This document shows, in pieces, positions 1 through 8,693 of a DNA stretch of 64,000 nucleotides. The stretch lies in the NCBI RefSeq assembly GCF_002095395.1, contig NZ_MJEI01000106.1, positions 273,728-337,727 on the forward strand, read 5' to 3'. The translations under genes were made by a program, and so were the position numbers. This DNA is from Williamsia sp. 1135 (GTDB lineage: Bacteria; Actinomycetota; Actinomycetes; Mycobacteriales; Mycobacteriaceae). The notes beneath the pieces are model-generated. The model had not been told where the DNA came from and made no database searches. It was given only the letters and a program-made list of their open reading frames with translations. Numbering within the stretch: position 1 is the stretch's first letter; each line of letters opens with the position of its first letter.

Positions 1-326
1 TAGGGCAGCGGCTTGTCCTTGAACATCCGGACCATGTTGATGTTGCCCGGGTAGACGCCGATGAAGAGCAGGACCGACGCGAGGCCGGCATGTCGGCGAG
101 TGCTGGGCGCCAGCATCGCTGCCCCGATCGCGACCTCCGCCACCCCGGACCCGTACGTGTAGGCGCGCGGGGAGCCCGGGAGTTCCGGCGGAATGATGCC
201 GTCGAACGGCGCCGGCGCCACGAAATGCAACACCCCCATACCGACCAGCGCCGCCCCCATTCGCTCGGCCAGCTTGTTTTTGCCGGGAAACACCAACTGC
301 CGCAACTTCTGCTCACGCTTGCTCAT
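1..326 (-). CDS. DoxX-like small membrane protein (3' end cut by window edge)
   Basis: Reads from an ATG at 326 down to the window edge, giving the first 108 residues of a protein that continues outside. It starts MSKREQKLRQ, then has hydrophobic segments around residues 28-45, 60-75 and 84-98, and a YPGNINMVRMF stretch typical of DoxX/MauE-like four-helix membrane proteins. The function of these actinobacterial DoxX proteins is poorly defined; respiratory or redox-related roles are inferred for relatives. It is divergent from the K+ channel gene, with about 110 bases between the two starts. The family call rests on composition and the NxxxVRxF-like segment only. Confidence 0.6.
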   Translation of the reverse strand, partial: MSKREQKLRQLVFPGKNKLAERMGAALVGMGVLHFVAPAPFDGIIPPELPGSPRAYTYGSGVAEVAIGAAMLAPSTRRHAGLASVLLFIGVYPGNINMVRMFKDKPLP

Positions 327-439
327 GGGTACACCATGCACGATCACCTCGCCCGCCGCTGCCGAAAAGGGCTACAGTCGCCAACTGTGCGACAGCAAAT
401 ATTGCGGCTCCACCTCGGTGGCCGTGCGGGGAGGCATTG

Positions 440-1510
440 ATGGCGGGCGGGCGGCTACGCCGGCGCTTCAAGGACGATGAACTGACGGACATGCCCGACC
501 ATGCATTGGTCGGTGTCGTGCGTATCCCCTCGATGCAGGAGAGCCCCGGGCGCGCGATCAGCAAGCGAGTCATCTACGCGCTGATCGCGTTGTTCGCCGC
601 AGTGTTCATCGTCTATCTCGACCGCGACGGCTATCGGGACGTGCAGGACAATGAGCTGTCGTTCCTCGATTGTCTGTACTACGCGACGGTGTCGCTCTCG
701 ACGACCGGATACGGTGACATCACGCCGTACACGCCGTCGGCCCGACTGATCAACGTGCTCGTGATCACGCCACTGCGGGTGATGTTCCTGATCGTCTTGG
801 TCGGTACCACCCTCGAGGTGCTGACCGAGCGTTCGCGGCAGGCCCTCAAGATCCAGCGTTGGAGGAGCAAAGTGCGTAACCACACTGTGGTGATCGGCTA
901 TGGAACCAAGGGCAAGACTGCCGTCAAGGCGATGATCGCCGACGGCCAGAAGCCCTCCGAAATCGTTGTCGTCGACGGTGATCAGACCGTCCTCGACAAC
1001 GCCGCCGCCAAGGGACTGGTGACGGTTCGCGGCGACGCGACCCGCTCGGACGTACTTCGCCTGGCCGGTACCCAGCACGCGTCGGCCATCGTGGTCGCCA
1101 CGAACCGCGACGACACGGCGGTGCTGGCGACGCTGACAGCGCGAGAACTGGCACCCAAGGCAAAGATCGTTGCCTCCATCCGGGAGGCCGAGAACACCCA
1201 CCTGATCCGGCAATCCGGTGCCGACTCCGTGGTCGTCAGCTCCGAAACCGCGGGGCGTCTGCTCGGACTGGCCACCAGCACACCCACTGTCGTGCAGGTG
1301 ATCGAGGACCTGCTGACCCCCGACGAGGGGTTCGCCATCGCCGAACGCGACATCGAACCCGAAGAGGTCGGCGGTTCGCCCCGGCATCTGCCCGAGATCG
1401 TCCTCGGCGTGGTCCGCGACGGCAAGCTGCACCGCGTCGACGACAGCAAGGTCGACGCCATCGAGAACGGCGACCGATTGCTGTACGTTCGGCAAGGCCC
1501 GCCGGACTAG
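440..1510 (+). CDS. Two-TM potassium channel with RCK/TrkA-N domain
   Basis: 356 residues. A helix (about 44-62), a pore loop carrying the selectivity filter TTGYGD (about 88-93), and a second helix (about 107-125) form a minimal K+ channel. A cytoplasmic Rossmann-type RCK (TrkA-N) domain follows from about 148, with VVIGYGTKGKTAV as the nucleotide-binding loop. It probably conducts K+ under ligand control of the RCK domain. I start at ATG 440, five bases after the Shine-Dalgarno stretch at 428-434; a TTG at 437 directly before it is possible but too close. The next gene, nudC, lies 42 bases downstream in the same direction. This is the Rv3200c position in M. tuberculosis. Confidence 0.9.
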   Translation: MAGGRLRRRFKDDELTDMPDHALVGVVRIPSMQESPGRAISKRVIYALIALFAAVFIVYLDRDGYRDVQDNELSFLDCLYYATVSLSTTGYGDITPYTPSARLINVLVITPLRVMFLIVLVGTTLEVLTERSRQALKIQRWRSKVRNHTVVIGYGTKGKTAVKAMIADGQKPSEIVVVDGDQTVLDNAAAKGLVTVRGDATRSDVLRLAGTQHASAIVVATNRDDTAVLATLTARELAPKAKIVASIREAENTHLIRQSGADSVVVSSETAGRLLGLATSTPTVVQVIEDLLTPDEGFAIAERDIEPEEVGGSPRHLPEIVLGVVRDGKLHRVDDSKVDAIENGDRLLYVRQGPPD

Positions 1511-1552
1511 CCACGCCGCTCCATCTGCCGCGCACCATCAGGAGGAAACCGA

Positions 1553-2506
1553 TTGCCGCGCTTTGAGTTCGAGATGCCACCGATGTTGTCGCGGGCCGTG
1601 TACGACCGTGCCGATGAGATCAGGCACGACGAGCAGCGGCTGAAGGCCAAGTGGCCTGATGCGCTACTGCTTCAGATCGATCCGTCCGGCCGCTACCCGG
1701 TGGGGGAGGACGGCCTGGGCTGGATCATGGCCCTGGACGCCGGCGACGAACCGCCGCCGGAAGCGGTGTTCCTCGGTCTGCACCCCGAAGAGGGCCGCGA
1801 CATGTGGGCAATGCGCTTCGACATCATCGACGGACCCAAGGACGACCCGCGCCGCGGTGCGCAACTCCTCGGCGCGAACGAGGCGGGCATTCTCTCGACG
1901 GCGCTCGGTGTCCTCAATTGGCATGACAATGCCCGGTTTTCGCCGGTCGACGGTGCGCGTACCGAGCCGGCCAAGGGTGGTTGGGTCCGGCGTAACACGA
2001 TCAGCGGCAAAGAAGAGTTCCCGCGCACGGATCCGGCGATCATCACCGTCGTCCACGACGGCGCCGACCGCATCTTGCTCGGCAGGCAGGCACAATGGCC
2101 CGACCGCTGGTTCTCGACACTTGCCGGATTCGTCGAGCCAGGGGAGTCTCTCGAGCAGTGCGTGCTGCGTGAGGTGCACGAGGAGGTCGGGCTCGACACC
2201 TGGGATCCGATGTACGTGGGCTCCCAGCCGTGGCCGTTCCCGCGGTCGCTCATGCTCGGCTTCGAGGTGACCGCAGACCCCGACCAACCCCTCGACTTCA
2301 TCGACGGTGAGATCGCGGCGGCCGAGTGGTTCGGTCGCGATGAGGTCATCGCCGCCATCGAAGCGCAGGAAGAGTGGATGGGGTCGGACGGCAAGCCCAT
2401 CGTCGACGACGCCCGACTACGTCTGCCCGGATCGATCTCGATCGCCAGCGCCCTGATCAGGGCCTGGGCCTATACCCCGGCCCCTGATCAGGTCACCCGC
2501 GGATAG
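1553..2506 (+). CDS. nudC: NADH pyrophosphatase (NAD(+) diphosphatase) NudC
   Basis: 317 residues. NudC hydrolyses NAD(H) to NMN(H) plus AMP, and in other bacteria it removes NAD caps from RNA. The Nudix box GX5EX7REUXEEXGU is complete at 192-214 (Gly192, Glu198, Arg206, Glu207, Glu210, Glu211, Gly213). The NADH-specific signature SQPWPFPRS is at 224-232. The zinc-ribbon cysteines of E. coli NudC are absent: the only cysteine is Cys203 inside the Nudix box. The start is TTG 1553, behind a strong AGGAGG at about 1540-1545. It converges on mrx1 with two bases between the stop codons. Synteny matches Rv3199c. Confidence 0.93.
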   Translation: MPRFEFEMPPMLSRAVYDRADEIRHDEQRLKAKWPDALLLQIDPSGRYPVGEDGLGWIMALDAGDEPPPEAVFLGLHPEEGRDMWAMRFDIIDGPKDDPRRGAQLLGANEAGILSTALGVLNWHDNARFSPVDGARTEPAKGGWVRRNTISGKEEFPRTDPAIITVVHDGADRILLGRQAQWPDRWFSTLAGFVEPGESLEQCVLREVHEEVGLDTWDPMYVGSQPWPFPRSLMLGFEVTADPDQPLDFIDGEIAAAEWFGRDEVIAAIEAQEEWMGSDGKPIVDDARLRLPGSISIASALIRAWAYTPAPDQVTRG

Positions 2507-2508
2507 GG

Positions 2509-2760
2509 TCAGACACCCAGCTTCTTGCGCACGTCTGCGACGGTGGGGTTGGTCGCGGTGCTGCCATCGGCGAACTTGACGGTGGGGACCACGTGGTTGC
2601 CACCGTTCACGCTGCCGACGAAATCCGCGGCGGCGGGGTCCTGCTCGATGTCGATCTCCACCCACTCGATGCCCTGGCCTTTGAGGCCCATCTTGAGGCG
2701 CTTGCAGTAGCCGCACCAGGTGGTGGTGTACATGGTCAAAATCGCGTTCTCCGTAATCAC
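2509..2760 (-). CDS. mrx1: Mycoredoxin Mrx1 (glutaredoxin-like)
   Basis: 83 residues with a thioredoxin fold. The active site is CGYC at residues 16-19, and VPT (cis-proline) at about 58-60 sits opposite it. Mycoredoxin reduces mycothiol mixed disulfides on proteins in the cytosol, using mycothiol where other bacteria use glutathione. I use the GTG start at 2760; a shorter start at ATG 2732 (MYTTTWCGYC) would still keep the active site. It lies between nudC and uvrD2, as Rv3198A does in M. tuberculosis. The upstream region is filled with short tandem repeats. Confidence 0.92.
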   Translation of the reverse strand: MITENAILTMYTTTWCGYCKRLKMGLKGQGIEWVEIDIEQDPAAADFVGSVNGGNHVVPTVKFADGSTATNPTVADVRKKLGV

Positions 2761-3334
2761 GACTACATAACACCATGACGGCGCCGGGTGTTCCTGATGG
2801 AGTGGCAGAGCGGGCTCTTGTGTGCGTCGAGCGGGCTCTTGCGTGCGTCGAGCGGGCTCTTGCTGTGGGCAGGTTTGTTGGTCATCTCGCCAGCTGTGTT
2901 TTTTCGCTCCGCTTCGCTCCGCGGGGCGTGCGGCCCTTTATCGCGTGCTCTTCCTCAGTCGACTCAGTCGCTGCGCTCCCTCGCTCCCTCGTCCAGAGCA
3001 CGCGGGCCACACGCGGGCGGGGCGAGTTCGCTCTGCTCACCGCCCGGCCGCACGCGGGCGGGGTGAGTTCGCTCTGCTCACCGCCCGGCCGCACGCGGGC
3101 GGGGCGAGTTCGCTCTGCTCACCGCCCCCAAGGTGGCCTTCCGTCGAGCGTGCCTAAGATGCCGTTGAGCGGGCCGATATGACCGTCGACCGGGCCGATA
3201 CTGCCGTTGAGCGGGCCGATACTGCCGTCGAGCGGGCCGATATCGCCATCGAGCGTGCCGAAGTTTGACGCCTTGTGCGCGGCGCGCGACCCGCAGCGTC
3301 GGCGCTGTCGGGCCTCGTTGGAATACTGATCGTC
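2761..3334. repeat. Intergenic tandem-repeat region between mrx1 and uvrD2
   Basis: This gene-free stretch holds three repeat arrays. Array A is a 21-bp unit containing AGCGGGCTCTTG at 2809, 2830 and 2851. Array B is a 41-bp unit containing GTTCGCTCTGCTCACC at 3026, 3067 and 3108. Array C is a 21-bp unit containing GGGCCGATA at 3171, 3192, 3213 and 3234, with weaker copies on both sides. Arrays A and C share the period and a GAGCGGGC core. Open frames crossing the region (2775-3182 plus, 3154-3336 minus) only translate the repeats and lack coding character. The 3' end carries the uvrD2 promoter. Confidence 0.85.
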
Positions 3335-3335
3335 A
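3322..3335 (+). promoter_or_regulatory. Candidate -10 element of uvrD2, leaderless start
   Basis: AATACT at 3322-3327 lies seven bases before the ATG at 3335 and there is no Shine-Dalgarno sequence. This layout predicts transcription starting on or next to the A of the start codon, a common arrangement in actinobacteria. It supports ATG 3335 over longer readings. Confidence 0.45.
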
Positions 3336-5410
3336 TGAACGCCTCACTGGACCCTCAACAGCAGGCCGCCGTGCTGGCGCCCCGCGGACCGGTCTGCGTG
3401 CTGGCCGGCGCGGGGACCGGTAAAACCCGCACGATCACCCGTCGTATCGCCCATCTGGTGGGTGACGGTCACGTCCGCGCGAGTCAGGTCCTCGCGGTCA
3501 CCTTCACCGCCCGCGCCGCCGGTGAGATGCGTACCCGCCTGCGTTCCCTCGGCATCTCGGGCCAGGGAAATGCGGTGCAGGCATTGACCTTCCACGCGGC
3601 TGCGCTGCGGCAACTGCGTTACTTCTGGCCGCAGGCCATCGGTGAGAACCAGTGGGAACTGCTCGACAACAAGTTCCCGGTGGTTTCGCGTGCCGCCAGA
3701 TCTGCGGGCGCGCCGACCACCACGGATACGCTGCGTGACCTGATCTCGGAGATCGAGTGGGCCAAGGGTTCGCTCATCGGGCCCGCCGAGTATCCGGCGA
3801 TGGTCGCCAAATCGCGCAGGGAAGCGCCTCTGCCTGCCGAGCAGGTCGCTGCGGTGTACGAGCGGTACGAGCAGCTCAAGGTGTCCTCGTCGGGAGATCA
3901 GCTCCTCGATTTCGACGATCTGCTCTTGATGACCCGTGCAATTCTCGACGATCACCCGGTGCTCGCGGAGGAGTTCCGCGACCGCTATCGGTGTTTTGTC
4001 GTCGACGAATACCAAGACGTCACACCCGCCCAGCAGGCCTTGCTCAACGCCTGGGTCGGGGAGCGGGACGACCTGACCGTCGTCGGCGACGCCAACCAGA
4101 CGATCTACTCGTTCACCGGTGCCACCCCGAGCTACCTCCTCGACTTCTCCCGTCGCTTTCCCGAGGCCATGGTGGTGCGCCTCGAGCGTGACTACCGGTC
4201 CACCCCGGAGGTCGTGAGCCTGGCCAACCGGGTCATCGGCGCGGCGCACGGCAGGATCGCCGGCACCCGTCTGCAACTCATCGGGCAACGCCCCAGCGGG
4301 CCCGAGCCGGATTTCGCGGAGTACGCGGACGAGCCGGCCGAGGCCACCGCGGTCGCCCGGTCGATCAAACGGCTGATGGCGCAGGGAGTTCCGGGCTCGG
4401 AGATCGCCATCCTCTACCGGATCAACGCACAGTCCGAAGCCCATGAGCAGGCGCTGACCGCCGCGGGTATCCCGTACCAGGTGCGCGGCGGCGAGGCGTT
4501 CTTCTCGCGGGCGGAGATCCGGCAGGCCATGCGGTCGATAAACCAGACCGCAGCACGCGACGATCTGCCCGCCGACGCCGACACGGTGACACTCCTGCGC
4601 GCGATCCTGGTGCCACTGGGGCTCACCGACGAACCGCCCGCAGGTGCACAGGCACGGGAGCGGTGGGAGTCGCTGCTGGCTTTGCAGAAGATGACCGAGG
4701 ACATGCTGACCGAGGACGCGGAACTGACCCTGACCGAGGTCGCGCGCGAGTTGTCCGCGCGGTCGGAGGCTCGGCACCCACCGACCGTCCAGGGCGTGAC
4801 GCTCTCGTCGCTGCACGCGGCGAAGGGGCTCGAGTGGGATGCGGTGTTCCTCGTCGGACTCGTCGACGGATCGTTGCCGATCAATCAGGCGGTCAAGGCG
4901 GGCGACGACGCCATCGAGGAAGAACGCCGGCTGCTGTACGTCGGCGTCACGCGCGCTCGCGAGCACCTGCAGATGTCCTGGGCCCTGTCGCGCAACGAGG
5001 GCGGCCGGGCGTCTCGGCGGCGCTCGCGGTTCCTGGTCGATCTGGTTCCCGAGAGTTCGCCGGCGTCCCGGATCGCGGAACCGAAACGCAAGAAGTCCGG
5101 ACCGCGGTGCCGGGTCTGCGGCAAGCCGTTGCTGGGCAAGACCGCGTCCCTGCTCGGCCGGTGTGAGGGCTGCCCCTCCGACCTCGACGAAGGTCTGTTG
5201 GTGGCACTCAAGGAATGGCGCTCCGGTCGTGCGAAAGAACAGAAGGTTCCGGCGTACGTGGTCTTCTCGGACAACACCCTGATCGCGATCGCCGAACAAC
5301 AGCCCGGCGATGTCCCTGCACTGGTGGCGATTCCGGGCATCGGGGCCAAGAAACTCGATCAGTACGGTGAAGACGTCCTCGCGCTCGTCCGGGACATCGG
5401 GACGGGATAG
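3335..5410 (+). CDS. uvrD2: ATP-dependent DNA helicase UvrD2 (superfamily 1A, with HRDC domain)
   Basis: 691 residues. SF1A motifs run in order: Walker A GAGTGKT 25-31, motif Ia [11 protein letters not shown] around 55-65, Walker B VDEYQD 223-228, motif [13 protein letters not shown] 251-260, motif V HAAKGLEW and motif [13 protein letters not shown] tetracysteine knot (Cys592, Cys595, Cys610, Cys613) follows, then a C-terminal HRDC domain (about 625-688). That architecture is specific to mycobacterial-type UvrD2, a 3'-to-5' helicase that is essential in M. tuberculosis. I start at ATG 3335 because MNASLDPQQ matches the family N-terminus; a start 20 codons upstream is open but repeat-derived. 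Synteny matches Rv3198c. Confidence 0.95.
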   Translation: MNASLDPQQQAAVLAPRGPVCVLAGAGTGKTRTITRRIAHLVGDGHVRASQVLAVTFTARAAGEMRTRLRSLGISGQGNAVQALTFHAAALRQLRYFWPQAIGENQWELLDNKFPVVSRAARSAGAPTTTDTLRDLISEIEWAKGSLIGPAEYPAMVAKSRREAPLPAEQVAAVYERYEQLKVSSSGDQLLDFDDLLLMTRAILDDHPVLAEEFRDRYRCFVVDEYQDVTPAQQALLNAWVGERDDLTVVGDANQTIYSFTGATPSYLLDFSRRFPEAMVVRLERDYRSTPEVVSLANRVIGAAHGRIAGTRLQLIGQRPSGPEPDFAEYADEPAEATAVARSIKRLMAQGVPGSEIAILYRINAQSEAHEQALTAAGIPYQVRGGEAFFSRAEIRQAMRSINQTAARDDLPADADTVTLLRAILVPLGLTDEPPAGAQARERWESLLALQKMTEDMLTEDAELTLTEVARELSARSEARHPPTVQGVTLSSLHAAKGLEWDAVFLVGLVDGSLPINQAVKAGDDAIEEERRLLYVGVTRAREHLQMSWALSRNEGGRASRRRSRFLVDLVPESSPASRIAEPKRKKSGPRCRVCGKPLLGKTASLLGRCEGCPSDLDEGLLVALKEWRSGRAKEQKVPAYVVFSDNTLIAIAEQQPGDVPALVAIPGIGAKKLDQYGEDVLALVRDIGTG

Positions 5411-5459
5411 CTCGACGCTGGATGGATCCGCAGTCGAGGAATCCGAGAAACTGCAGGTC

Positions 5460-5497
5460 AAAAATAGGTTGTGCGATCTGGACGCCCCCGTTTACTG
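5460..5497 (+). promoter_or_regulatory. whiB7 promoter with AT-rich WhiB7 element
   Basis: AAAAATA at 5460-5466 sits just upstream of a -35 TTGTGC (5469-5474); a 16-bp spacer leads to a -10 TTTACT (5491-5496). In mycobacteria WhiB7 bound to SigA reads an AT-rich tract immediately upstream of the -35, so this arrangement predicts autoregulation. The transcript would start about 5503, leaving a leader of roughly 460 bases. Confidence 0.6.
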
Positions 5498-5598
5498 TGG
5501 ACAACAAGACGGCGGGGGTCGCATCGATCTGCTCGATCGGCCCACCGGCCACACCACGCACTGAATGTGCACGCGATTGCAAGGAAGGGAGAGGTCCG

Positions 5599-5811
5599 AT
5601 GAACGATTTGTTCACCACCGCCGAGAGCGCTGTCGAACATGCCGGCATGGCATGCGGTTCGTGGCATCGGACGCTGCCCCTCGCCCAGCGCCCGCGATCC
5701 GGACAAGCGCATCATCGCGCAGTCGCCGGGAAGCCGGAATTTCTGGCTCCCAAACCAGCGATTTCGGCGGTAAACCGCTCAGCGTTCCCCGTGGACAGAG
5801 TGTTGATCTGA
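5599..5811 (+). CDS. Upstream ORF in the whiB7 leader
   Basis: A 70-codon ORF starting MNDLFTTAESAVEHAG and ending FPVDRVLI, preceded by a very strong purine-rich ribosome site (AAGGAAGGGAGAGG, 5581-5594). It ends about 20 bases before the intrinsic terminator in the whiB7 leader. In mycobacteria a translated uORF in the leader couples ribosome stalling by antibiotics to antitermination of whiB7, and this ORF sits in the right place for that job. The peptide probably has no separate function. The position and ribosome site are seen; the regulatory role is inferred from mycobacterial whiB7. Confidence 0.7.
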   Translation: MNDLFTTAESAVEHAGMACGSWHRTLPLAQRPRSGQAHHRAVAGKPEFLAPKPAISAVNRSAFPVDRVLI

Positions 5812-5830
5812 CCTAGTTCAGACTCCATTC

Positions 5831-5875
5831 GAGGCCACGGCGAATCGCGACAGCGAACCCGTGGCCTCTTTTGTG
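5831..5875 (+). terminator. Intrinsic terminator/attenuator in the whiB7 leader
   Basis: GAGGCCACGG (5831-5840) pairs perfectly with CCGTGGCCTC (5859-5868), and TTTTGTGTT follows at once. It lies between the uORF stop (5811) and the whiB7 start (5967), so whiB7 is made only when this hairpin is bypassed. This is the attenuator expected for drug-inducible whiB7. Confidence 0.85.
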
Positions 5876-5966
5876 TTCTAGGAACATCTTTCGTTCCACC
5901 ACCACTGAAGTGCCCGGGTCTCAAGCACAACATCCGACAAGCACATTCGACAGTGGAGGAATACTG

Positions 5967-6257
5967 ATGACCGAGGTACTCGAGTCGTGTATCGGCGGCG
6001 GGCTCGCACTGGACATCGCCAAGATGGAACTTCCGTGCCAGTTCGCGGACGCAGACCTGTGGTTCTCCGAGAACCCGGGTGACCTCGAGCAGGCCAAAGC
6101 GCTGTGCGGCGACTGCCCACTGCGGCGGGAATGCCTCTCCGAGGCGCTCGACCGGCGCGAACCATGGGGAGTCTGGGGTGGTGAGATCTTCGACCAGGGT
6201 GTCGTGATCGCCCGCAAGCGCCCTCGTGGCCGGCCGCGGAAGAACCAGGCTGCATGA
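5967..6257 (+). CDS. whiB7: Transcriptional regulator WhiB7
   Basis: 96 residues. Four cysteines (24, 47, 50, 56) bind the 4Fe-4S cluster in the LCGDC-x5-C pattern. EPWGVWGGE (65-73) is the SigA-contact turn and RGRPRK (87-92) is the AT-hook that separates WhiB7 from other WhiB proteins. WhiB7 activates intrinsic resistance genes to ribosome-targeting drugs and is redox responsive. The ATG at 5967 follows GTGGAGGA at 5953-5960; the frame is open further upstream but that part overlaps the attenuator. Neighbours match Rv3197A, with the ABC1-kinase gene (a WhiB7-regulon member in mycobacteria) facing it downstream. Confidence 0.96.
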   Translation: MTEVLESCIGGGLALDIAKMELPCQFADADLWFSENPGDLEQAKALCGDCPLRRECLSEALDRREPWGVWGGEIFDQGVVIARKRPRGRPRKNQAA

Positions 6258-6274
6258 CACCGACCGCAAGAGAT

Positions 6275-6323
6275 ACGAAACGGGCGGATACGAGGGAAGC
6301 CTCGTATCCGCCCGTTTCGTTTA
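6275..6323. terminator. Bidirectional terminator between whiB7 and the ABC1 kinase
   Basis: A perfect 21-bp stem (6275-6295 with 6300-6320) closes a GAAG tetraloop and is flanked by T-rich sequence on the plus strand and its mirror on the minus strand. It lies between two convergent genes and can serve both. Confidence 0.85.
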
Positions 6324-6339
6324 GGTGGGCAGGGTCAGA

Positions 6340-7656
6340 TCACTCTGCGAGTCCGGTGACCCACCGCTCCATGATCGCCCGGTAGGGCGCCTCGGCATCG
6401 AGTTGTGCGGCGATGCCCACGCAGCCTCCGAGGACTCGAAACACCATCACATATTCTTTGGGGCAGTTCAGGTTTCGTGAGGTCTTGTAGACATCACCAC
6501 GAGGATCGGACGCTGCTCCTGCCGCCTTCTGCAGCCACTTGCGGGTGAAGTGGAACGACTCGCTGTACAGCGGATCGACGTAGGGCCGCAAATATGCCTC
6601 GAGATCTCGCGGAGTCACCTTGTTCTGGTGCGAACGCTGGATGAAGTTGGCGCGCACCATCTCTTCTTTGAGCTGGTCGTACTTCTTGTCCCGGCACAGC
6701 CGCAGGATCGGTCCGGTGGCGGCGGGAAGGCCGTCCGGATAGTGGCCGACGGCGCCGAAGTCGAGGATCGCCATCCTGCCATCGGCCTGGAACTGGAAGT
6801 TTCCGGGGTGCGGATCTCCGTGTACGAGACCGACTCGGCTCGGTGAGCTCACCTCGAACTCGGTCATCTTGGCGGCCGCGGCATTACGCTCCTCGACCGT
6901 GCCCTCCTTGATCACCTTAGACATCGGGATGCCGGTTATCCATTCGGATACAACGACTTTGGGCGCCGACGCGACCACCTTCGGTACCACGAAGTTGGGA
7001 TCGTCCGCGAACGCCTTGGCGAAGGCCCGTTGGTTGTTGGCCTCTTTGGTGTAGTTCAGTTCGTCTTCGGTGCGTTCGATCAGCTCGTCCATCATGGACT
7101 TGACGTCGGTCCCGGGGGACAGGCGCTTGAGCAGACCGGTCATCCGGGACATGGTCTTGAGGTCGGCCTTGAGAGCGTGGTCGGCGCCCGGGTACTGCAC
7201 CTTCACCGCTACCTCGCGACCGTCGTGCCACAGTGCCTTGTGCACCTGACCGATGGACGCTGATGCTGCTGGTTCGTCGGAGAATTCCTTGAAGCGTTCG
7301 CGCCACTTGGTCCCGAGCTGGTTGTCGAGCACGCCGTGGACCTTGGCCGCGGGTAGCGGCGGTGCCTCTGCCTGCAGCTTCGTCAGCGCGTCGCGGAATG
7401 GTTCCCCGAACTCCTCCGGGATCGCGGCCTCCATGATCGAGAGCGCCTGCCCGACCTTCATCGCGCCGCCCTTGAGTTCGCCGAGAACGGCGAACAGCTG
7501 TTCCGCGGTCTTCTCCATCATGTCGGCGGCGATCTCGTCTCGGTCCCCACCCGCGAGTCTCTTACCGAAGCCCGAGGCCGCCCTTCCAGCCACCCCGAGC
7601 GGAAGCGAAGCGAGCTTCGCATTTCTGCGCGCCCCACCTCGTGTGATCTCAGCCAT
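6340..7656 (-). CDS. ABC1/AarF-family atypical kinase (Rv3197-like)
   Basis: 438 residues with the UbiB/ADCK atypical kinase fold. A KxGQ-type motif (MKVGQALS, about 66-73) precedes the Ala-rich nucleotide loop and SIGQVHKA; the catalytic lysine is in VAVKVQYP; GDPHPGNF is the catalytic-loop equivalent; LDFG binds metal. The family couples ATPase activity to lipid or quinone metabolism. In mycobacteria the orthologue (Rv3197) belongs to the WhiB7 regulon and has been linked to macrolide tolerance. It starts at ATG 7656 and sits between whiB7 (convergent) and the ThiF-like gene (same strand, 33 bases upstream). The substrate is unknown. Confidence 0.88.
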   Translation of the reverse strand: MAEITRGGARRNAKLASLPLGVAGRAASGFGKRLAGGDRDEIAADMMEKTAEQLFAVLGELKGGAMKVGQALSIMEAAIPEEFGEPFRDALTKLQAEAPPLPAAKVHGVLDNQLGTKWRERFKEFSDEPAASASIGQVHKALWHDGREVAVKVQYPGADHALKADLKTMSRMTGLLKRLSPGTDVKSMMDELIERTEDELNYTKEANNQRAFAKAFADDPNFVVPKVVASAPKVVVSEWITGIPMSKVIKEGTVEERNAAAAKMTEFEVSSPSRVGLVHGDPHPGNFQFQADGRMAILDFGAVGHYPDGLPAATGPILRLCRDKKYDQLKEEMVRANFIQRSHQNKVTPRDLEAYLRPYVDPLYSESFHFTRKWLQKAAGAASDPRGDVYKTSRNLNCPKEYVMVFRVLGGCVGIAAQLDAEAPYRAIMERWVTGLAE

Positions 7657-7689
7657 TGAGTTTCCCCTTTCCGATGCCCCGAGCTTAGT

Positions 7690-8589
7690 TCACCGGGCTG
7701 ACCGGCAGCCGCAAAGCGGATGCGGTTGCCAGTGGCGTAGCACCATCGATGACGGGTTTGCCCGGAATTCGATCGTGGTGTTCAGGGTCGACGGCGGTGG
7801 CGGTTCCACCTGGCCCGAGCGGGTGAGCGCGGTGATCTGTTCGATCTGCGCTGCCGCGACCGCGACGGTTCCGGCGATGGTGGCGGATCCGGCCCAGCCG
7901 CAGGTCCCCAGTAGTTGCGCGCTGACGGTCGGCCAGTCGCGATCTCGGTCGGTGCGGTGATGATCGGCACAGTGCAGGCAGCTCGTCAGACCGGGCAGCA
8001 CCATCGGACCGATGACTCCCACGCCGTCACGAAGTCGCACCATCAGATGAGGAATGCGATGACGCATGAGGCTCGACACCAGCCACGGGTCGTGCGTGAG
8101 GTAGTCGGTCAGCATCACGAGGTCTGTCGCCCAGGCCGACACCCGGTCCTGATGGACGAGAGGGTTGTGGTCCTCGGTGTCGATGAGCGACGGTCTGCGC
8201 ACTGATCGCGCGAGGTCGACTCCGGCTCCGCGAAGCGCGCCTGAGATGGCCACGGCCAGCGGCCCGGCGCCGTGGACCCGCACCCGCAGCCGGGTGGACG
8301 ATCCCGCGACCTCGTGATGCGCGGCGCCGGCGACGACGAGGCTGTCGAGCAGCTCGGCGAGCTCTGTCCGGGACAGACCTGCCTCGGTGGCAGCGGCCTC
8401 GACCTCACCCGGTGGTCGCCCGCTCGTCAGCGATCGCAGCAGCGTCGCGAGCCGAGCGGGATTCACGCGCTCCGACGGTTCGACGATGATCGCCGTGTCC
8501 GGGTCGCAGCCCACCTGGATGCGTCCACCGGGCCTGACGAGGACTGCGACGCCGGGACGGAGCACAGGAAAGGAGGTGGTGACGGCCAT
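7690..8589 (-). CDS. ThiF/cyclodehydratase-like protein (Rv3196-like)
   Basis: 299 residues resembling the E1-like/TOMM cyclodehydratase (Ocin-ThiF) group. The N-terminal 100 residues form a winged-helix-like module. A Rossmann-like part with VRVHGAGPLAVAISGAL follows, and two cysteine pairs (CLHC in the middle, LCGC near the C-terminus) can bind one zinc. No precursor peptide or partner dehydrogenase is nearby, so heterocycle formation is not implied. The mycobacterial orthologue has no settled function. I use ATG 8589, with GGGTGA upstream; a TTG at 8601 is the alternative. It is upstream of the ABC1 kinase and probably co-transcribed with it. Confidence 0.7.
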   Translation of the reverse strand: MAVTTSFPVLRPGVAVLVRPGGRIQVGCDPDTAIIVEPSERVNPARLATLLRSLTSGRPPGEVEAAATEAGLSRTELAELLDSLVVAGAAHHEVAGSSTRLRVRVHGAGPLAVAISGALRGAGVDLARSVRRPSLIDTEDHNPLVHQDRVSAWATDLVMLTDYLTHDPWLVSSLMRHRIPHLMVRLRDGVGVIGPMVLPGLTSCLHCADHHRTDRDRDWPTVSAQLLGTCGWAGSATIAGTVAVAAAQIEQITALTRSGQVEPPPPSTLNTTIEFRANPSSMVLRHWQPHPLCGCRSAR

Positions 8590-8693
8590 GACGTCACCCA
8601 ATCAGGGCCTAGGCCTGCGCCGATCCCGTCGCATCGGAGTTATCCACAGCTCAGATGGTCGCTGACCTGCAAAGAATGGCACCTGGCGAAAAA

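Noticed and set aside
2775..3182. Plus-strand open frames and a minus-strand frame (3154-3336) across the repeat region
   Set aside because: They only translate the tandem repeats, have no ribosome site and no family resemblance; long GC-rich repeats stay open in several frames.
3344..5461. 705-codon minus-strand frame opposite uvrD2
   Set aside because: Antisense shadow of a clearly coding gene with all helicase motifs; third-position GC keeps such frames open.
8639..8649. TTATCCACAG, a perfect DnaA-box-like sequence
   Set aside because: A single box between two genes, with no cluster, no AT-rich unwinding region and no dnaA or dnaN nearby; not an origin.
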